Assembly: GCF_039522585.1 (NCBI RefSeq)
Contig: NZ_BAAADR010000002.1
Direction: 5' to 3' (one strand)
Length of the DNA stretch: 64,000 bases
From: Bisbaumannia salifodinae
GTDB lineage: Bacteria; Pseudomonadota; Gammaproteobacteria; Pseudomonadales; Halomonadaceae
In this document: piece after piece, positions 7,898-17,550 of the stretch
Numbering within the stretch: position 1 is the first letter of the stretch
Layout: each line of letters starts with the position of its first letter
Position numbers and translations under genes: made by a program
Notes under the pieces: generated by a model
Databases searched by the model: none
What the model saw: only the letters and a program-made list of their open reading frames with translations
What the model was told of the DNA's origin: nothing

Positions 7898-9004
7898 ATG
7901 AAATTTTCCATCTCCCGCGAAGCCCTGCTGCGTCCGCTGGCCCTGGTCGCTGGCGTCGTGGAGCGTCGCCAGACCCTGCCGGTGCTGTCCAATGTGTTGA
8001 TCCAGGTAGACGAGGCGCAGCAGGTGGCCCTGACCGGCACCGACCTGGAGGTCGAGCTGATCGGGCGAACCGCCGCTTCCCTGGTGGAGGCACCCGGTGC
8101 GGCCACCGTGCCGGCCCGCAAGCTGATGGACATCTGCAAGTCGTTGCCGGACCAGGCCGAGCTGCACTTCGCCCTGGAGGAGGGGCGGGCGGTACTGCGC
8201 AGCGGTCGCTCGCGTTTTACCCTCTCCACCCTGCCGGTGGCGGAGTTCCCGAGCATCGAGGAAGGGCAGGGCAACACCGAGCTGAGCCTGCCGCGGGGCA
8301 CGCTCAAGCAACTGATCGATGCCACCGCCTTCGCCATGGCTCAGCAGGACGTGCGTTACTACCTCAACGGCATGCTGCTGGAGCTGCGCGACAACCTGGT
8401 GCGCACCGTGGCCACCGACGGTCACCGCCTGGCGGTCTGCTCGCGGCCCGCCGATATCCAGGTCTCGCCGGCTCACAAGCTGATCGTGCCACGCAAGGGG
8501 GTGCTGGAGCTGGTGCGCCTGCTGGATGGCAGCGACGAGCCGGTCACCCTGACCCTGGGGGCCAGCCATGTGCGGGCCCATACCGGCGACTTTACCTTCA
8601 CCTCCAAGCTGGTGGACGGCAAGTTCCCGGACTATGAGCGGGTAGTGCCGCGGGGCGGCGACAAGGTCTTCCTGGCCGACCGCGCCGAACTGCGGCAGGT
8701 GTTGTCGCGGACCTCCATCCTCTCCAACGAGAAGTACCGCGGAGTACGGCTGCTGCTGGAGGAGGGTAACCTGCGGGTGATGGCCAACAACCCGGAGCAG
8801 GAGGAGGCCGAGGAGAATGTCGCCGTGGAGTACAGCGGCAACAGCCTGGAGATCGGCTTCAACGTCGGCTACCTGATCGATGTGCTCAACACCGTCGACG
8901 ACGACCGGGTGCAGATGACCCTTTCCGACCCCAACAGCAGCGCCCTGATGGAGCAGCCCGGCGGCGGCGATGCCATGTATGTGGTTATGCCGATGCGGCT
9001 ATAA
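7898..9004 (+). CDS. dnaN: DNA polymerase III beta sliding clamp
   Basis: 368 aa, typical clamp length. Start ATG 7898 gives MKFSISREALLRPLALVAGVVERRQTLPVLSNVLI, the canonical N-terminus; an in-frame extension upstream to 7862 lacks an ATG. It ends in MYVVMPMRL, the conserved C-terminal strand (VVMPMRL). It forms the dimeric ring that tethers polymerase III. It lies 63 bp after dnaA. Confidence 0.98.
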   Translation: MKFSISREALLRPLALVAGVVERRQTLPVLSNVLIQVDEAQQVALTGTDLEVELIGRTAASLVEAPGAATVPARKLMDICKSLPDQAELHFALEEGRAVLRSGRSRFTLSTLPVAEFPSIEEGQGNTELSLPRGTLKQLIDATAFAMAQQDVRYYLNGMLLELRDNLVRTVATDGHRLAVCSRPADIQVSPAHKLIVPRKGVLELVRLLDGSDEPVTLTLGASHVRAHTGDFTFTSKLVDGKFPDYERVVPRGGDKVFLADRAELRQVLSRTSILSNEKYRGVRLLLEEGNLRVMANNPEQEEAEENVAVEYSGNSLEIGFNVGYLIDVLNTVDDDRVQMTLSDPNSSALMEQPGGGDAMYVVMPMRL

Positions 9005-9058
9005 TTGATTGATATTAATGTGTTTTTTGTTATGACTCGGCGTCGCTGAGCACCGGCG

Positions 9059-10147
9059 ATGGCCATCGAGCGTCTCGCCTTCAGCGGCCTGCGCAACCTC
9101 GAGCCCCTCGAGATGCATCCGCAGCCGGGGATCAACCTGATCCTCGGCCCCAACGGCAGCGGCAAGTCCAGCCTGCTGGAGGGGATTCATGTGCTGGGCA
9201 TGGGGCGCTCCTTCCGCACCCAGCAGCTTCGCCATGCCATTGCCCACGACCAGCCCGCCCTGACCCTGCATGCGCGCCTACGGGGCGATCTCGCCCTGGG
9301 GGTGCGCCGGCAGCGCGATGCCAGTGAGCTGGAGCTGCGCCTGGGCGGCGAACGCATCGCCCGTCTGGCACAACTGGCCGAGGCCCTGCCCCTACAGTTG
9401 ATCAACCCCGATGCCTTCCGCCTGCTGGAAGGCGGGCCGGCGGCGCGTCGGGAGTTTCTCGACTGGGGCGTGTTTCACGTGAAACACGGCTTTATGGAAG
9501 TGTGGAAGGGCGTGCGGCGGGCCCTGAAACATCGGAATGCCCTGCTCAGGCATGATAGAATCGATCCTCGCTCCCTGGATAGCTGGGAGCATGAGCTGGT
9601 GCGCTGGAGCGAGCGTCTGGACGAGTTACGGCAGGCCTATATGGGTGACTTTCTGCCGGTCTTCGAGGAGACCCTGAGAGAGTTGCTGCCCTTGCCGGAT
9701 CTGGAGCTCCGTTACTCCCGAGGCTGGGACAAGCGTCGGCCCCTGGCCGAGGTCCTGCTTCAGGGGCGTGGCACCGATCGCCAGATGGGCTTTACCCAGC
9801 AGGGCCCCCAGCGGGCCGACCTGCGCATTCGCCTGAAGCGGCGTCCGGCGGTGGAGGTGCTCTCCCGCGGCCAGCAGAAGCTGGTGGTCAGTGCCATGAA
9901 ACTGGCCCAGGGACGGGTGCTGGAGGCCATGACCGGCCGCACCTGCCTTTATTTGATCGACGATCTGCCCGCCGAGCTGGATGCGGGCCATCGCGAGATG
10001 TTCTGCCACTGGCTGTCGAGTCTGGACTGTCAAGCATTCATCACCAGTGTCGAACCCCAGGCACTCGCCGGGCACTGGCGTCCGGAAACCCCGGTCGCCA
10101 TGTTTCACGTGAAACAGGGCCGGCTCGAGTTCCAGGCGACGGAATGA
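9059..10147 (+). CDS. recF: DNA replication and repair protein RecF, carrying two parS sites
   Basis: 362 aa. Walker A GPNGSGKSS (about 30-38), an ABC-type signature LSRGQQKLVVSAMKLAQG (about 263-280) and Walker B LYLIDDLPAELD identify RecF, which loads RecA at single-strand gaps with RecO and RecR. Two perfect 16-bp parS palindromes lie inside the frame and are read as F-H-V-K: VFHVKHG near residue 140 and MFHVKQG near 350. The second is close to the C-terminus, where sequence is less constrained. Confidence 0.97.
   Translation: MAIERLAFSGLRNLEPLEMHPQPGINLILGPNGSGKSSLLEGIHVLGMGRSFRTQQLRHAIAHDQPALTLHARLRGDLALGVRRQRDASELELRLGGERIARLAQLAEALPLQLINPDAFRLLEGGPAARREFLDWGVFHVKHGFMEVWKGVRRALKHRNALLRHDRIDPRSLDSWEHELVRWSERLDELRQAYMGDFLPVFEETLRELLPLPDLELRYSRGWDKRRPLAEVLLQGRGTDRQMGFTQQGPQRADLRIRLKRRPAVEVLSRGQQKLVVSAMKLAQGRVLEAMTGRTCLYLIDDLPAELDAGHREMFCHWLSSLDCQAFITSVEPQALAGHWRPETPVAMFHVKQGRLEFQATE
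9471..9486. promoter_or_regulatory. parS centromere site 1 (inside recF)
   Basis: TGTTTCACGTGAAACA, a perfect 16-bp palindrome equal to the bacterial parS consensus bound by ParB. It is read by recF as VFHVKH. It is about 3.2 kb from oriC. Confidence 0.93.
10101..10116. promoter_or_regulatory. parS centromere site 2 (inside recF)
   Basis: A second perfect TGTTTCACGTGAAACA, 630 bp after site 1 and still inside recF, read as MFHVKQ. Confidence 0.93.
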
Positions 10148-10173
10148 AAAGACTTCACATGATGGAGTAGTCA

Positions 10174-12594
10174 ATGAGCGAACAGGCTTACGACTCATCG
10201 AGCATCAAGGTTCTCAAGGGCCTGGATGCGGTACGCAAGCGCCCCGGCATGTATATCGGTGACACCGACGATGGCACGGGCCTGCACCACATGGTCTTCG
10301 AGCTGGTGGACAACTCCATCGATGAGGCACTGGCGGGGCACTGCAGCGAGATTCGGGTGGTGATTCACCCGGATGAATCGATCACCGTCAGCGATAATGG
10401 CCGCGGCATCCCCACCGATATTCACGAGGAGGAGGGAGTCTCGGCGGCGGAAGTGATCATGACGGTGCTGCACGCCGGCGGCAAGTTCGACGACAATTCC
10501 TACAAGGTCTCCGGTGGTCTCCACGGCGTCGGGGTCTCGGTGGTCAACGCCCTATCGGAAGAGCTCAAGTTGACCGTCTGGCGTGCCGGCCAGGTTTATG
10601 AGCAGATCTATCGCCATGGCGTGCCCGAGGCCCCCCTGGGCGTGGTGGGCAAGACCGAGCAGAGCGGTACCCGGGTCCACTTCCGCCCTTCGCCGGAGAC
10701 CTTCGCCAATATCGAGTTCCACTACGATATCCTGGCCAAGCGACTGCGCGAGCTCTCCTTCCTCAACTCCGGGGTGGCGATTCGCCTGCTCGACGAGCGT
10801 AGCGGCAAGGAAGAGCTGTTCCACTACGAGGGCGGACTCAAGGCCTTCGTCAATCACCTCAATACCAACAAGAGCACCCTCAATTCGGTGTTCCACTTCA
10901 ATGTGGAGCGCGAGGATGGGGTCGGTGTCGAGGTGGCGATGCAGTGGAACGACACCTTCGCCGAGAACATCTTCTGCTACACCAACAACATTCCCCAGCG
11001 TGACGGCGGTACCCACCTGGCGGGCTTCCGGGCGGCACTGACCCGGACCCTCAACGGCTATATCGAGGCCGAGGGGCTGCTCAAGAAGGCCAAGGTGAAC
11101 ACCTCCGGTGACGATGCCCGTGAGGGGCTCACCGCCATTATCTCGGTGAAGGTGCCGGACCCCAAGTTCTCCTCCCAGACCAAGGAGAAGCTGGTCTCCT
11201 CCGAGGTGAAGACCGCGGTGGAGCAGGAGATGGGCAGGCTCCTCTCCGAGTATCTGATCGAGCACCCCAACGAGGCCAAGGCGGTGGTCAACAAGATGCT
11301 CGATGCCGCCCGGGCCCGGGAAGCCGCGCGCAAGGCTCGCGACATGACCCGCCGCAAGGGGGCCCTGGATATCGCCGGCCTGCCGGGCAAGCTGGCGGAT
11401 TGCCAGGAGAAGGATCCCAGCCTCTCCGAACTCTATCTGGTAGAGGGGGACTCCGCCGGTGGCAGCGCCAAGCAGGGGCGTGACCGCCGGACCCAGGCGA
11501 TCCTGCCGCTCAAGGGCAAGATCCTCAACGTGGAGAAGGCGCGCTTCGACAAGATGCTCTCCTCGGCGGAGGTGGGTACCCTGATCACCGCCCTGGGCTG
11601 TGGTATCGGCCGGGAGGAGTTCAATCCGGACAAGCTGCGTTACCACTCCATCATCATCATGACCGATGCGGACGTGGACGGTTCGCATATCCGTACCTTG
11701 TTGCTGACCTTCTTCTTCCGCCAGATGTCGCAGCTGATCGAGCGGGGCCATGTGTTTATCGCCCAGCCGCCGCTCTACAAGATCAAGCGCGGCAAGCAGG
11801 AGACCTACCTCAAGGACGAGCAGGCGCTGACCGACTATCTCACCGCCACCGCCCTGGATGGCGCCCGACTCTACGTCAATGCCGACGCCCCGGGCATCGC
11901 CGGTGAACAGCTCGAGTCGCTGGTCAAGCAGTACCGCGACGTGATGAATCGCATCGATCGCCTGTCCCGGGTCTATCCCGATGAGGTGCTGCGCAAGATG
12001 GTGCACGCCGCCGCCCTGAATGGCGACGAGAGTCTCCGCGATCGCGGCACCATGCAGCATTGGATCGATGGCCTGCAGGCGGAGATGGACGCCATGGTGG
12101 CCTACGAGGGTGGGCCCCGTTATGTCTTCCAGCTCCATGAGGATAGCGAGCGCGGCTTCTATCTGCCCAAGGTATCGTTGATCGCCCATGGGGTGACCAG
12201 CGACTATATCTGGGGCAACGACTTCTTCGGCAGTGCCGACTACCGCGCCATGGCCGGCCTGGGCGAGACCCTGGATGGCCTGCTGGAGGAGGGCGCCTAT
12301 GTGGCCCGCGGCGAGCGTCAGCGGCCGGTGACGACCTTCTACGAGGCCCTGGAGTGGTTGATGAAGGAGGCCCAGCGCGGCTTCTCCATCCAGCGCTACA
12401 AGGGGCTGGGGGAGATGAACCCCGACCAGCTGTGGGATACCACCATGAACCCGGATACCCGGCGCATGCTGCGGGTCTCCATCGAGGATGCGGTGGCCGC
12501 CGATATGATGTTCAACACCCTGATGGGTGACGAGGTGGAGCCGCGCCGCGACTTTATCGAGCGTAATGCCCTGGTCGCCAATCTGGATGTGTAA
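10174..12594 (+). CDS. gyrB: DNA gyrase subunit B
   Basis: 806 aa, close to the enterobacterial length. The N-terminal GHKL ATPase domain has VLKGLDAVRKRPGMYIGDT, DNGRGIP and GGLHGVGVSVVNALS; the TOPRIM domain has EGDSAGGSAKQGRDR (about 423-437) and DADVDGSHIRTLLL; the C-terminal region has QRYKGLGEMNPDQLWDTTMNP. It forms A2B2 gyrase for negative supercoiling. RBS GATGGAG at 10161-10167. gyrA is not in the window. Confidence 0.99.
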   Translation: MSEQAYDSSSIKVLKGLDAVRKRPGMYIGDTDDGTGLHHMVFELVDNSIDEALAGHCSEIRVVIHPDESITVSDNGRGIPTDIHEEEGVSAAEVIMTVLHAGGKFDDNSYKVSGGLHGVGVSVVNALSEELKLTVWRAGQVYEQIYRHGVPEAPLGVVGKTEQSGTRVHFRPSPETFANIEFHYDILAKRLRELSFLNSGVAIRLLDERSGKEELFHYEGGLKAFVNHLNTNKSTLNSVFHFNVEREDGVGVEVAMQWNDTFAENIFCYTNNIPQRDGGTHLAGFRAALTRTLNGYIEAEGLLKKAKVNTSGDDAREGLTAIISVKVPDPKFSSQTKEKLVSSEVKTAVEQEMGRLLSEYLIEHPNEAKAVVNKMLDAARAREAARKARDMTRRKGALDIAGLPGKLADCQEKDPSLSELYLVEGDSAGGSAKQGRDRRTQAILPLKGKILNVEKARFDKMLSSAEVGTLITALGCGIGREEFNPDKLRYHSIIIMTDADVDGSHIRTLLLTFFFRQMSQLIERGHVFIAQPPLYKIKRGKQETYLKDEQALTDYLTATALDGARLYVNADAPGIAGEQLESLVKQYRDVMNRIDRLSRVYPDEVLRKMVHAAALNGDESLRDRGTMQHWIDGLQAEMDAMVAYEGGPRYVFQLHEDSERGFYLPKVSLIAHGVTSDYIWGNDFFGSADYRAMAGLGETLDGLLEEGAYVARGERQRPVTTFYEALEWLMKEAQRGFSIQRYKGLGEMNPDQLWDTTMNPDTRRMLRVSIEDAVAADMMFNTLMGDEVEPRRDFIERNALVANLDV

Positions 12595-12610
12595 TTCCGG
12601 CTGCGCTGGG

Positions 12611-12638
12611 AGCTGAGAGCCATAAGCTTGAAGCTGTA
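12611..12638. repeat. Degenerate heptamer tandem repeat
   Basis: Four adjacent 7-base units after gyrB: AGCTGAG, AGCCATA, AGCTTGA, AGCTGTA. All share AGC at the same phase. It lies directly before the terminator hairpin. Confidence 0.6.
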
Positions 12639-12642
12639 AAAA

Positions 12643-12677
12643 AAATCGCCCCCATGGCCTGGCCATGGGGGCGATTT
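12643..12677. terminator. Bidirectional terminator between gyrB and gmhB
   Basis: A perfect 17-bp inverted repeat (AAATCGCCCCCATGGCC and its complement) around a single central base, flanked on the left by a run of A. Both converging genes end next to it: gyrB at 12594 and gmhB at 12698. The A-run serves as the T-tract for minus-strand transcripts. Confidence 0.88.
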
Positions 12678-12697
12678 CGTCTGGGCAACCTTCCCGC

Positions 12698-13270
12698 CTA
12701 TTGCGCCTGGTCGGCCAGCAGCCAGTCGACGAAGCCGGCCAGGTCGTCGAAGACGCGTGTCTCGCTGCCGCGGGCGGCGAGCTCCGGGTGCTTGGCCAGG
12801 GTGCGCTCGCCCTTTCCGGTCCTGACCAACACGTTACGACAGCCCTGGGTCTCCCCGGCCTGGAGGTCTCTCAGGCTGTCGCCCACCATCCAGCTCCCCG
12901 CCAGGCGTTCCAGCCCCAGGGCGTCGCGGACCTGCTCGAGCAGGCCGGGCAGCGGCTTGCGGCAGTCGCAGTCGTCGTCTGGGCCATGGGGGCAGTAGGC
13001 GATATGGGCCAGCTCCCCGCCGGCCTCGGCGACTCGACGCCGAAGCTCCGCATGCATCTCTCCCAGGGCGGCCTCGTTATAGTAGCCTCGGGCGATGCCC
13101 GACTGATTGGTGGCCACCGCCACCGTCCACCCCGCCTGGCAGAGGCGGCCGATGGCGGCGATGGCGCTGGGGTAGGGGAGGAACTCCTCCAGGGACTTCA
13201 CATAGGCATCGGAGTCCTGGTTGATCACGCCATCGCGATCGAGGATGACCAGGCGGTCGGGGGAGGGCAT
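12698..13270 (-). CDS. gmhB: D-glycero-beta-D-manno-heptose 1,7-bisphosphate 7-phosphatase
   Basis: 190 aa. HAD-family motif I LDRDGVIN (about 8-15), motif ATNQSG, and the GmhB zinc loop CPHGPDDDCDC (about 91-101). It removes the 7-phosphate during ADP-heptose synthesis for LPS core, upstream of the HldE step encoded at 26322. The chosen ATG (13270) gives MPSPDRLVILDRDG at normal length. The frame extends 19 codons upstream and would begin MFHVKHS by translating a parS site; that longer form is unlikely. Confidence 0.93.
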   Translation of the reverse strand: MPSPDRLVILDRDGVINQDSDAYVKSLEEFLPYPSAIAAIGRLCQAGWTVAVATNQSGIARGYYNEAALGEMHAELRRRVAEAGGELAHIAYCPHGPDDDCDCRKPLPGLLEQVRDALGLERLAGSWMVGDSLRDLQAGETQGCRNVLVRTGKGERTLAKHPELAARGSETRVFDDLAGFVDWLLADQAQ

Positions 13271-13310
13271 GGGCGTCGCGTCCTCGTTGCTGTCATTGGG
13301 TTGTGGGGAG

Positions 13311-13326
13311 TGTTTCACGTGGAACA
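13311..13326. promoter_or_regulatory. parS-like site 3 (upstream of gmhB)
   Basis: TGTTTCACGTGGAACA, one change from the perfect palindrome and intermediate between the TGTTTCACGTGAAACA and TGTTCCACGTGGAACA forms. It lies in the 5' leader of gmhB. Confidence 0.85.
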
Positions 13327-13356
13327 TCGGCTGCCAAGTCGGCTCGCCGCCGGTGA

Positions 13357-13372
13357 TGTTTCACGTGAAACG
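13357..13372. promoter_or_regulatory. parS-like site 4 (between gmhB and glyS)
   Basis: TGTTTCACGTGAAACG, 15 of 16 bases of the perfect site, with the start of site 3 only 46 bp away. It is intergenic, unlike the recF pair. Confidence 0.88.
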
Positions 13373-13396
13373 CCCGGAGGGAGGGAACGCATAGAA

Positions 13397-13427
13397 AAGG
13401 GCCGGCGAGTGTGACTCGCCGGCCCTT
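13397..13427 (-). terminator. Terminator of the glyQ-glyS operon
   Basis: A 14-bp stem AAGGGCCGGCGAGT / ACTCGCCGGCCCTT with a 3-base loop, followed on the minus strand by TTTTC. It lies 22 bp after the glyS stop. Confidence 0.88.
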
Positions 13428-13448
13428 GGCCTCGCGGGGAGGAACCTC

Positions 13449-15515
13449 TTACTGCTGGAGCTCGGCGATATCCGCCACTTCCAGGAACAGCGCCTGGAGG
13501 TCGGCGAGCAGGGCCAGGCGGTTATTGCGCACCGCCGGCTCCTCGGCCATGACCATCACCTCGTCGAAGAAGGTATCCACCGGCTCGCGCAGGGCGGCCA
13601 GGCGGTCCAGGGCGGCGCTGTAGTCGGCGGCCCGGAACAGCGGGGCCACTTCCTCGCGGCGGGCCGCCAGGGCCTGGTGCAGGGCCTGTTCCGCGCTTTC
13701 CTGGAGCAGCTCGGGATCCACCCGGGTGCTGCCGTCATGCTCCTGCTTGGCGAGAATATTGGAGACCCGCTTGTTGGCGGCGGCCAGGGCGGCGGCCTCG
13801 TCGCGGGCGGCGAAACCGTGCACGGCACGCATGCGGCGAGCGAAGTCCAGGGGCTTGGTGACTGGACGGGCACGCACCGCCAGGTAGCTCTCCACCGCCA
13901 TGCCCTCGTCCTGGGCCCAGGCACGGAAGCGCTCGAGCATATAGTCGAGCACCAGATCCACCAATCCCTCGGCCTTGGGCAGCTCGCGATGCTGCTCCAC
14001 CGCCAGGGTCAACAGTTCGCGCAGGTCGAGATCCAGCTCGCCCTTGACCAGGATATTGAGCACGCCGATGGCGGCGCGACGCAGGGCGAAGGGATCCTTG
14101 GTGCCGGTGGGACGCTGGCCGATACCGAAGATACCGGTCAGGGTATCCAGGCGGTCGGCCAGGGCCACGGCCTGACCGGTCGGGCTCCGGGGGATCTCGT
14201 CGCCGGCGTTGCGCGGCAGGTACTGCTCGTAGAGGGCCCGGGCCACGGCTTCGGGCTCGCCATCCTGGCGGGCGTAGTAGCAGCCCATGATGCCCTGCAG
14301 CTCGGGGAACTCCAGCACCATCTCGGTGACTAGGTCGCACTTGGCCAACTGGGCGGCACGCTCGGCATGCAGGGCATCGCCGCCGATATGCTCGGCGATA
14401 TGCCGGGCCACCACCGCGGAGCGATCGGCCTTGTCGGCCAGGGTGCCCAACTGCTGCTGGAAGACCACGCTGGCCAGGCCGTCACGGCGCTCGGCCAGCG
14501 GCGTCTTGCGGTCGGTGTCATAGAAGAAGGCGGCGTCGGCCAGGCGCGGACGGATCACCCGCTCGTTGCCTTCGATCACCTGCTGGGGATCCCGGCTCTC
14601 GATATTGGCCACGGTGATAAACAGCGGCTTGAGCTTGCCGTCGCTACCCAGCAGGTGGAAGTACTTCTGGTTGGCCTTCATGGAAGAGATCAGGCACTCC
14701 GGCGGCACCTCCAGGAAGCGCTCGTCGAAGCTGCCGGTCAGGGCCACCGGCCACTCCACCAGGCCGCTGACCTCGTCGAGCAGCGCCTCGTCGATCACCG
14801 CCTCCGCCTCCTGGCACTCCGCCTCGGCCAGCACCTGCTCGCGGATACGCTCGCGACGCTTGTGGCGGTCGGCCAGCACATAGGCCTCTTCCAGGGTCGC
14901 CAGGTAGCCGTCGGCATGCGCCAGTTCGATGGCCTCGGGGGCATGGAAGCGGTGGCCATAGGTGGTGCGGCCGGCGGTGAGGCCGAGGATCTCGGCCTCC
15001 ACCACGCGGTCGCCATAGAGCATCACCAGCCAGTGCACCGGGCGCGAGAACTCGATGCGCGAGGCGCCCCAGCGCATGTTCTTGGGGACCGGCAGGGTGG
15101 CGATGGCCTTGTCGGCGATGGCCGGCAGCAGGGCGGTGGTGGCCTCGCCCTGCTGCTGCTCCCGGTAGCCGAGCCAGGTGCCCTTGTCGGTCTCCAGGTG
15201 GATCAGCTCGTCGACGCCGACGCCACAGGAGCGGGCGAAGCCCTCGGCGGCCTTGGTGGGCTGGCCGTCCTTGAAGGCGGCGGCCAGGGCCGGGCCGCGG
15301 CGTTCCACTTCGCGGTCCGGCTGCTTGTCGGCGAGCTCGAGAATCTCCACCGCCAGGCGGCGTGGCGTGGCGTGGGCGCGGATGGTGCCGAAGTCGATCT
15401 CGGCCTCGCTCAGGCCGCGACGCAGGCCCTCGGCCAGGGCCTCGGCGAGGCTATCGATGGCACCGGGAGGCAGTTCCTCGACACCGAGTTCCAGCAAGAA
15501 AGTAGAGGATGCCAT
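13449..15515 (-). CDS. glyS: Glycine--tRNA ligase beta subunit
   Basis: 688 aa. N-terminus MASSTFLLELGVEELPPGAIDSLAEAL is the beta-subunit signature; the C-terminal part carries the anticodon-binding DALR-like region. With GlyQ it forms the alpha2beta2 glycyl-tRNA synthetase of Gram-negative bacteria. The ATG at 15515 is preferred over an in-frame TTG two codons upstream that overlaps the glyQ stop; a GGGAGA ribosome site lies upstream. Confidence 0.97.
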   Translation of the reverse strand: MASSTFLLELGVEELPPGAIDSLAEALAEGLRRGLSEAEIDFGTIRAHATPRRLAVEILELADKQPDREVERRGPALAAAFKDGQPTKAAEGFARSCGVGVDELIHLETDKGTWLGYREQQQGEATTALLPAIADKAIATLPVPKNMRWGASRIEFSRPVHWLVMLYGDRVVEAEILGLTAGRTTYGHRFHAPEAIELAHADGYLATLEEAYVLADRHKRRERIREQVLAEAECQEAEAVIDEALLDEVSGLVEWPVALTGSFDERFLEVPPECLISSMKANQKYFHLLGSDGKLKPLFITVANIESRDPQQVIEGNERVIRPRLADAAFFYDTDRKTPLAERRDGLASVVFQQQLGTLADKADRSAVVARHIAEHIGGDALHAERAAQLAKCDLVTEMVLEFPELQGIMGCYYARQDGEPEAVARALYEQYLPRNAGDEIPRSPTGQAVALADRLDTLTGIFGIGQRPTGTKDPFALRRAAIGVLNILVKGELDLDLRELLTLAVEQHRELPKAEGLVDLVLDYMLERFRAWAQDEGMAVESYLAVRARPVTKPLDFARRMRAVHGFAARDEAAALAAANKRVSNILAKQEHDGSTRVDPELLQESAEQALHQALAARREEVAPLFRAADYSAALDRLAALREPVDTFFDEVMVMAEEPAVRNNRLALLADLQALFLEVADIAELQQ

Positions 15516-15517
15516 GC

Positions 15518-16468
<951 letters not shown>

Positions 16469-16593
16469 TGGTGAAGCACCGGTTGGCCCATGAATTCACA
16501 AGGCGTCAAGTATACAATCAGTGGGGAATCGGTTATAGGCACCCGGGCAAGTCGGTCCGTGGCGCCGGCCCGGACGACATGAGGACGCAAGCG

Positions 16594-17550
16594 ATGATCG
16601 TAGTAACAGGCGGGGCCGGCTTTATCGGCTCGAATCTGGTCAAGGCCCTGAATGCCCGCGGCCACCAGGACGTGATGGTGGTGGACGACCTCTCCGACGG
16701 CACCAAGTTCGTCAACCTGGCCGACTGCACCCTGGGCGACTACCTGGACAAGGAGGACTTCCGGCGCCGCGCCGAGGCGGAGCTCAACGGTGGGCCGGCG
16801 ACCCTGCCGACCATCGAGGCGATCTTCCACGAGGGGGCCTGCTCCGACACCACCGAGTGGGACGGCCGCTTTATGCTCGACAACAACTTCGAGTACTCCA
16901 AGGTGCTGCTGCACTTCTGTCAGCAGCGCGGTATCCCCTTCCTCTACGCCTCCTCGGCGGCCACCTATGGCGGCAGCGAGGTGTTCGTGGAGGCGCCGGA
17001 GCACGAGAAACCCCTCAACGTCTACGGTTACTCCAAGCTGCTCTTCGATCAGTACGTGCGGGCCCGCTGGGATCAGTTCACCAGTCAGGTGGTGGGCTTC
17101 CGCTACTTCAATGTCTATGGCCCCCGGGAGCAGCACAAGGGCAAGATGGCCAGCGTCGCCTATCACCATCACACCCAGGTGAGCGCCGGCCAGGACCTCA
17201 AGCTGTTCGGTGCCTGGGACGGCTATGAGGCGGGCATGCAGAGCCGCGACTTCGTCTATGTGGGCGACGTGGTCAACGTCAACCTGTGGTTCCTCGACCA
17301 CCCGGAGCGGTCCGGCATCTTCAACCTGGGCAGCGGCCGCGCCGAGCCCTTCAAGGCCATCGGCGAGGCGGTGATCGACTACTACGGTCGCGGGAAGATC
17401 GAGTACATCGATTTTCCCGAGGAGCTCAAGGGGCGCTACCAGAGCTACACCCGCGCCGATATCTCGCGGCTGCGGGAGGCCGGCTACGACGCCGAGTTCA
17501 AGAGCGTGGCCCAGGGCGTGCGCGCCTACCTGGAGTGGCTGAATGGCTAG
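16594..17550 (+). CDS. hldD: ADP-L-glycero-D-manno-heptose 6-epimerase
   Basis: 318 aa. Rossmann motif TGGAGFIGS (5-13), SDR catalytic YGYSKLLFDQY (about 142-152) and the epimerase-specific KMASVAYHHHTQ. It converts ADP-D,D-heptose to ADP-L,D-heptose, the donor for the WaaC/WaaF-type transferases encoded downstream. ATG 16594 has GAGGA 8 bases upstream; an ATG at 16579 is possible but adds residues before the dinucleotide-binding strand. It overlaps waaF by 8 bp. Confidence 0.95.
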   Translation: MIVVTGGAGFIGSNLVKALNARGHQDVMVVDDLSDGTKFVNLADCTLGDYLDKEDFRRRAEAELNGGPATLPTIEAIFHEGACSDTTEWDGRFMLDNNFEYSKVLLHFCQQRGIPFLYASSAATYGGSEVFVEAPEHEKPLNVYGYSKLLFDQYVRARWDQFTSQVVGFRYFNVYGPREQHKGKMASVAYHHHTQVSAGQDLKLFGAWDGYEAGMQSRDFVYVGDVVNVNLWFLDHPERSGIFNLGSGRAEPFKAIGEAVIDYYGRGKIEYIDFPEELKGRYQSYTRADISRLREAGYDAEFKSVAQGVRAYLEWLNG

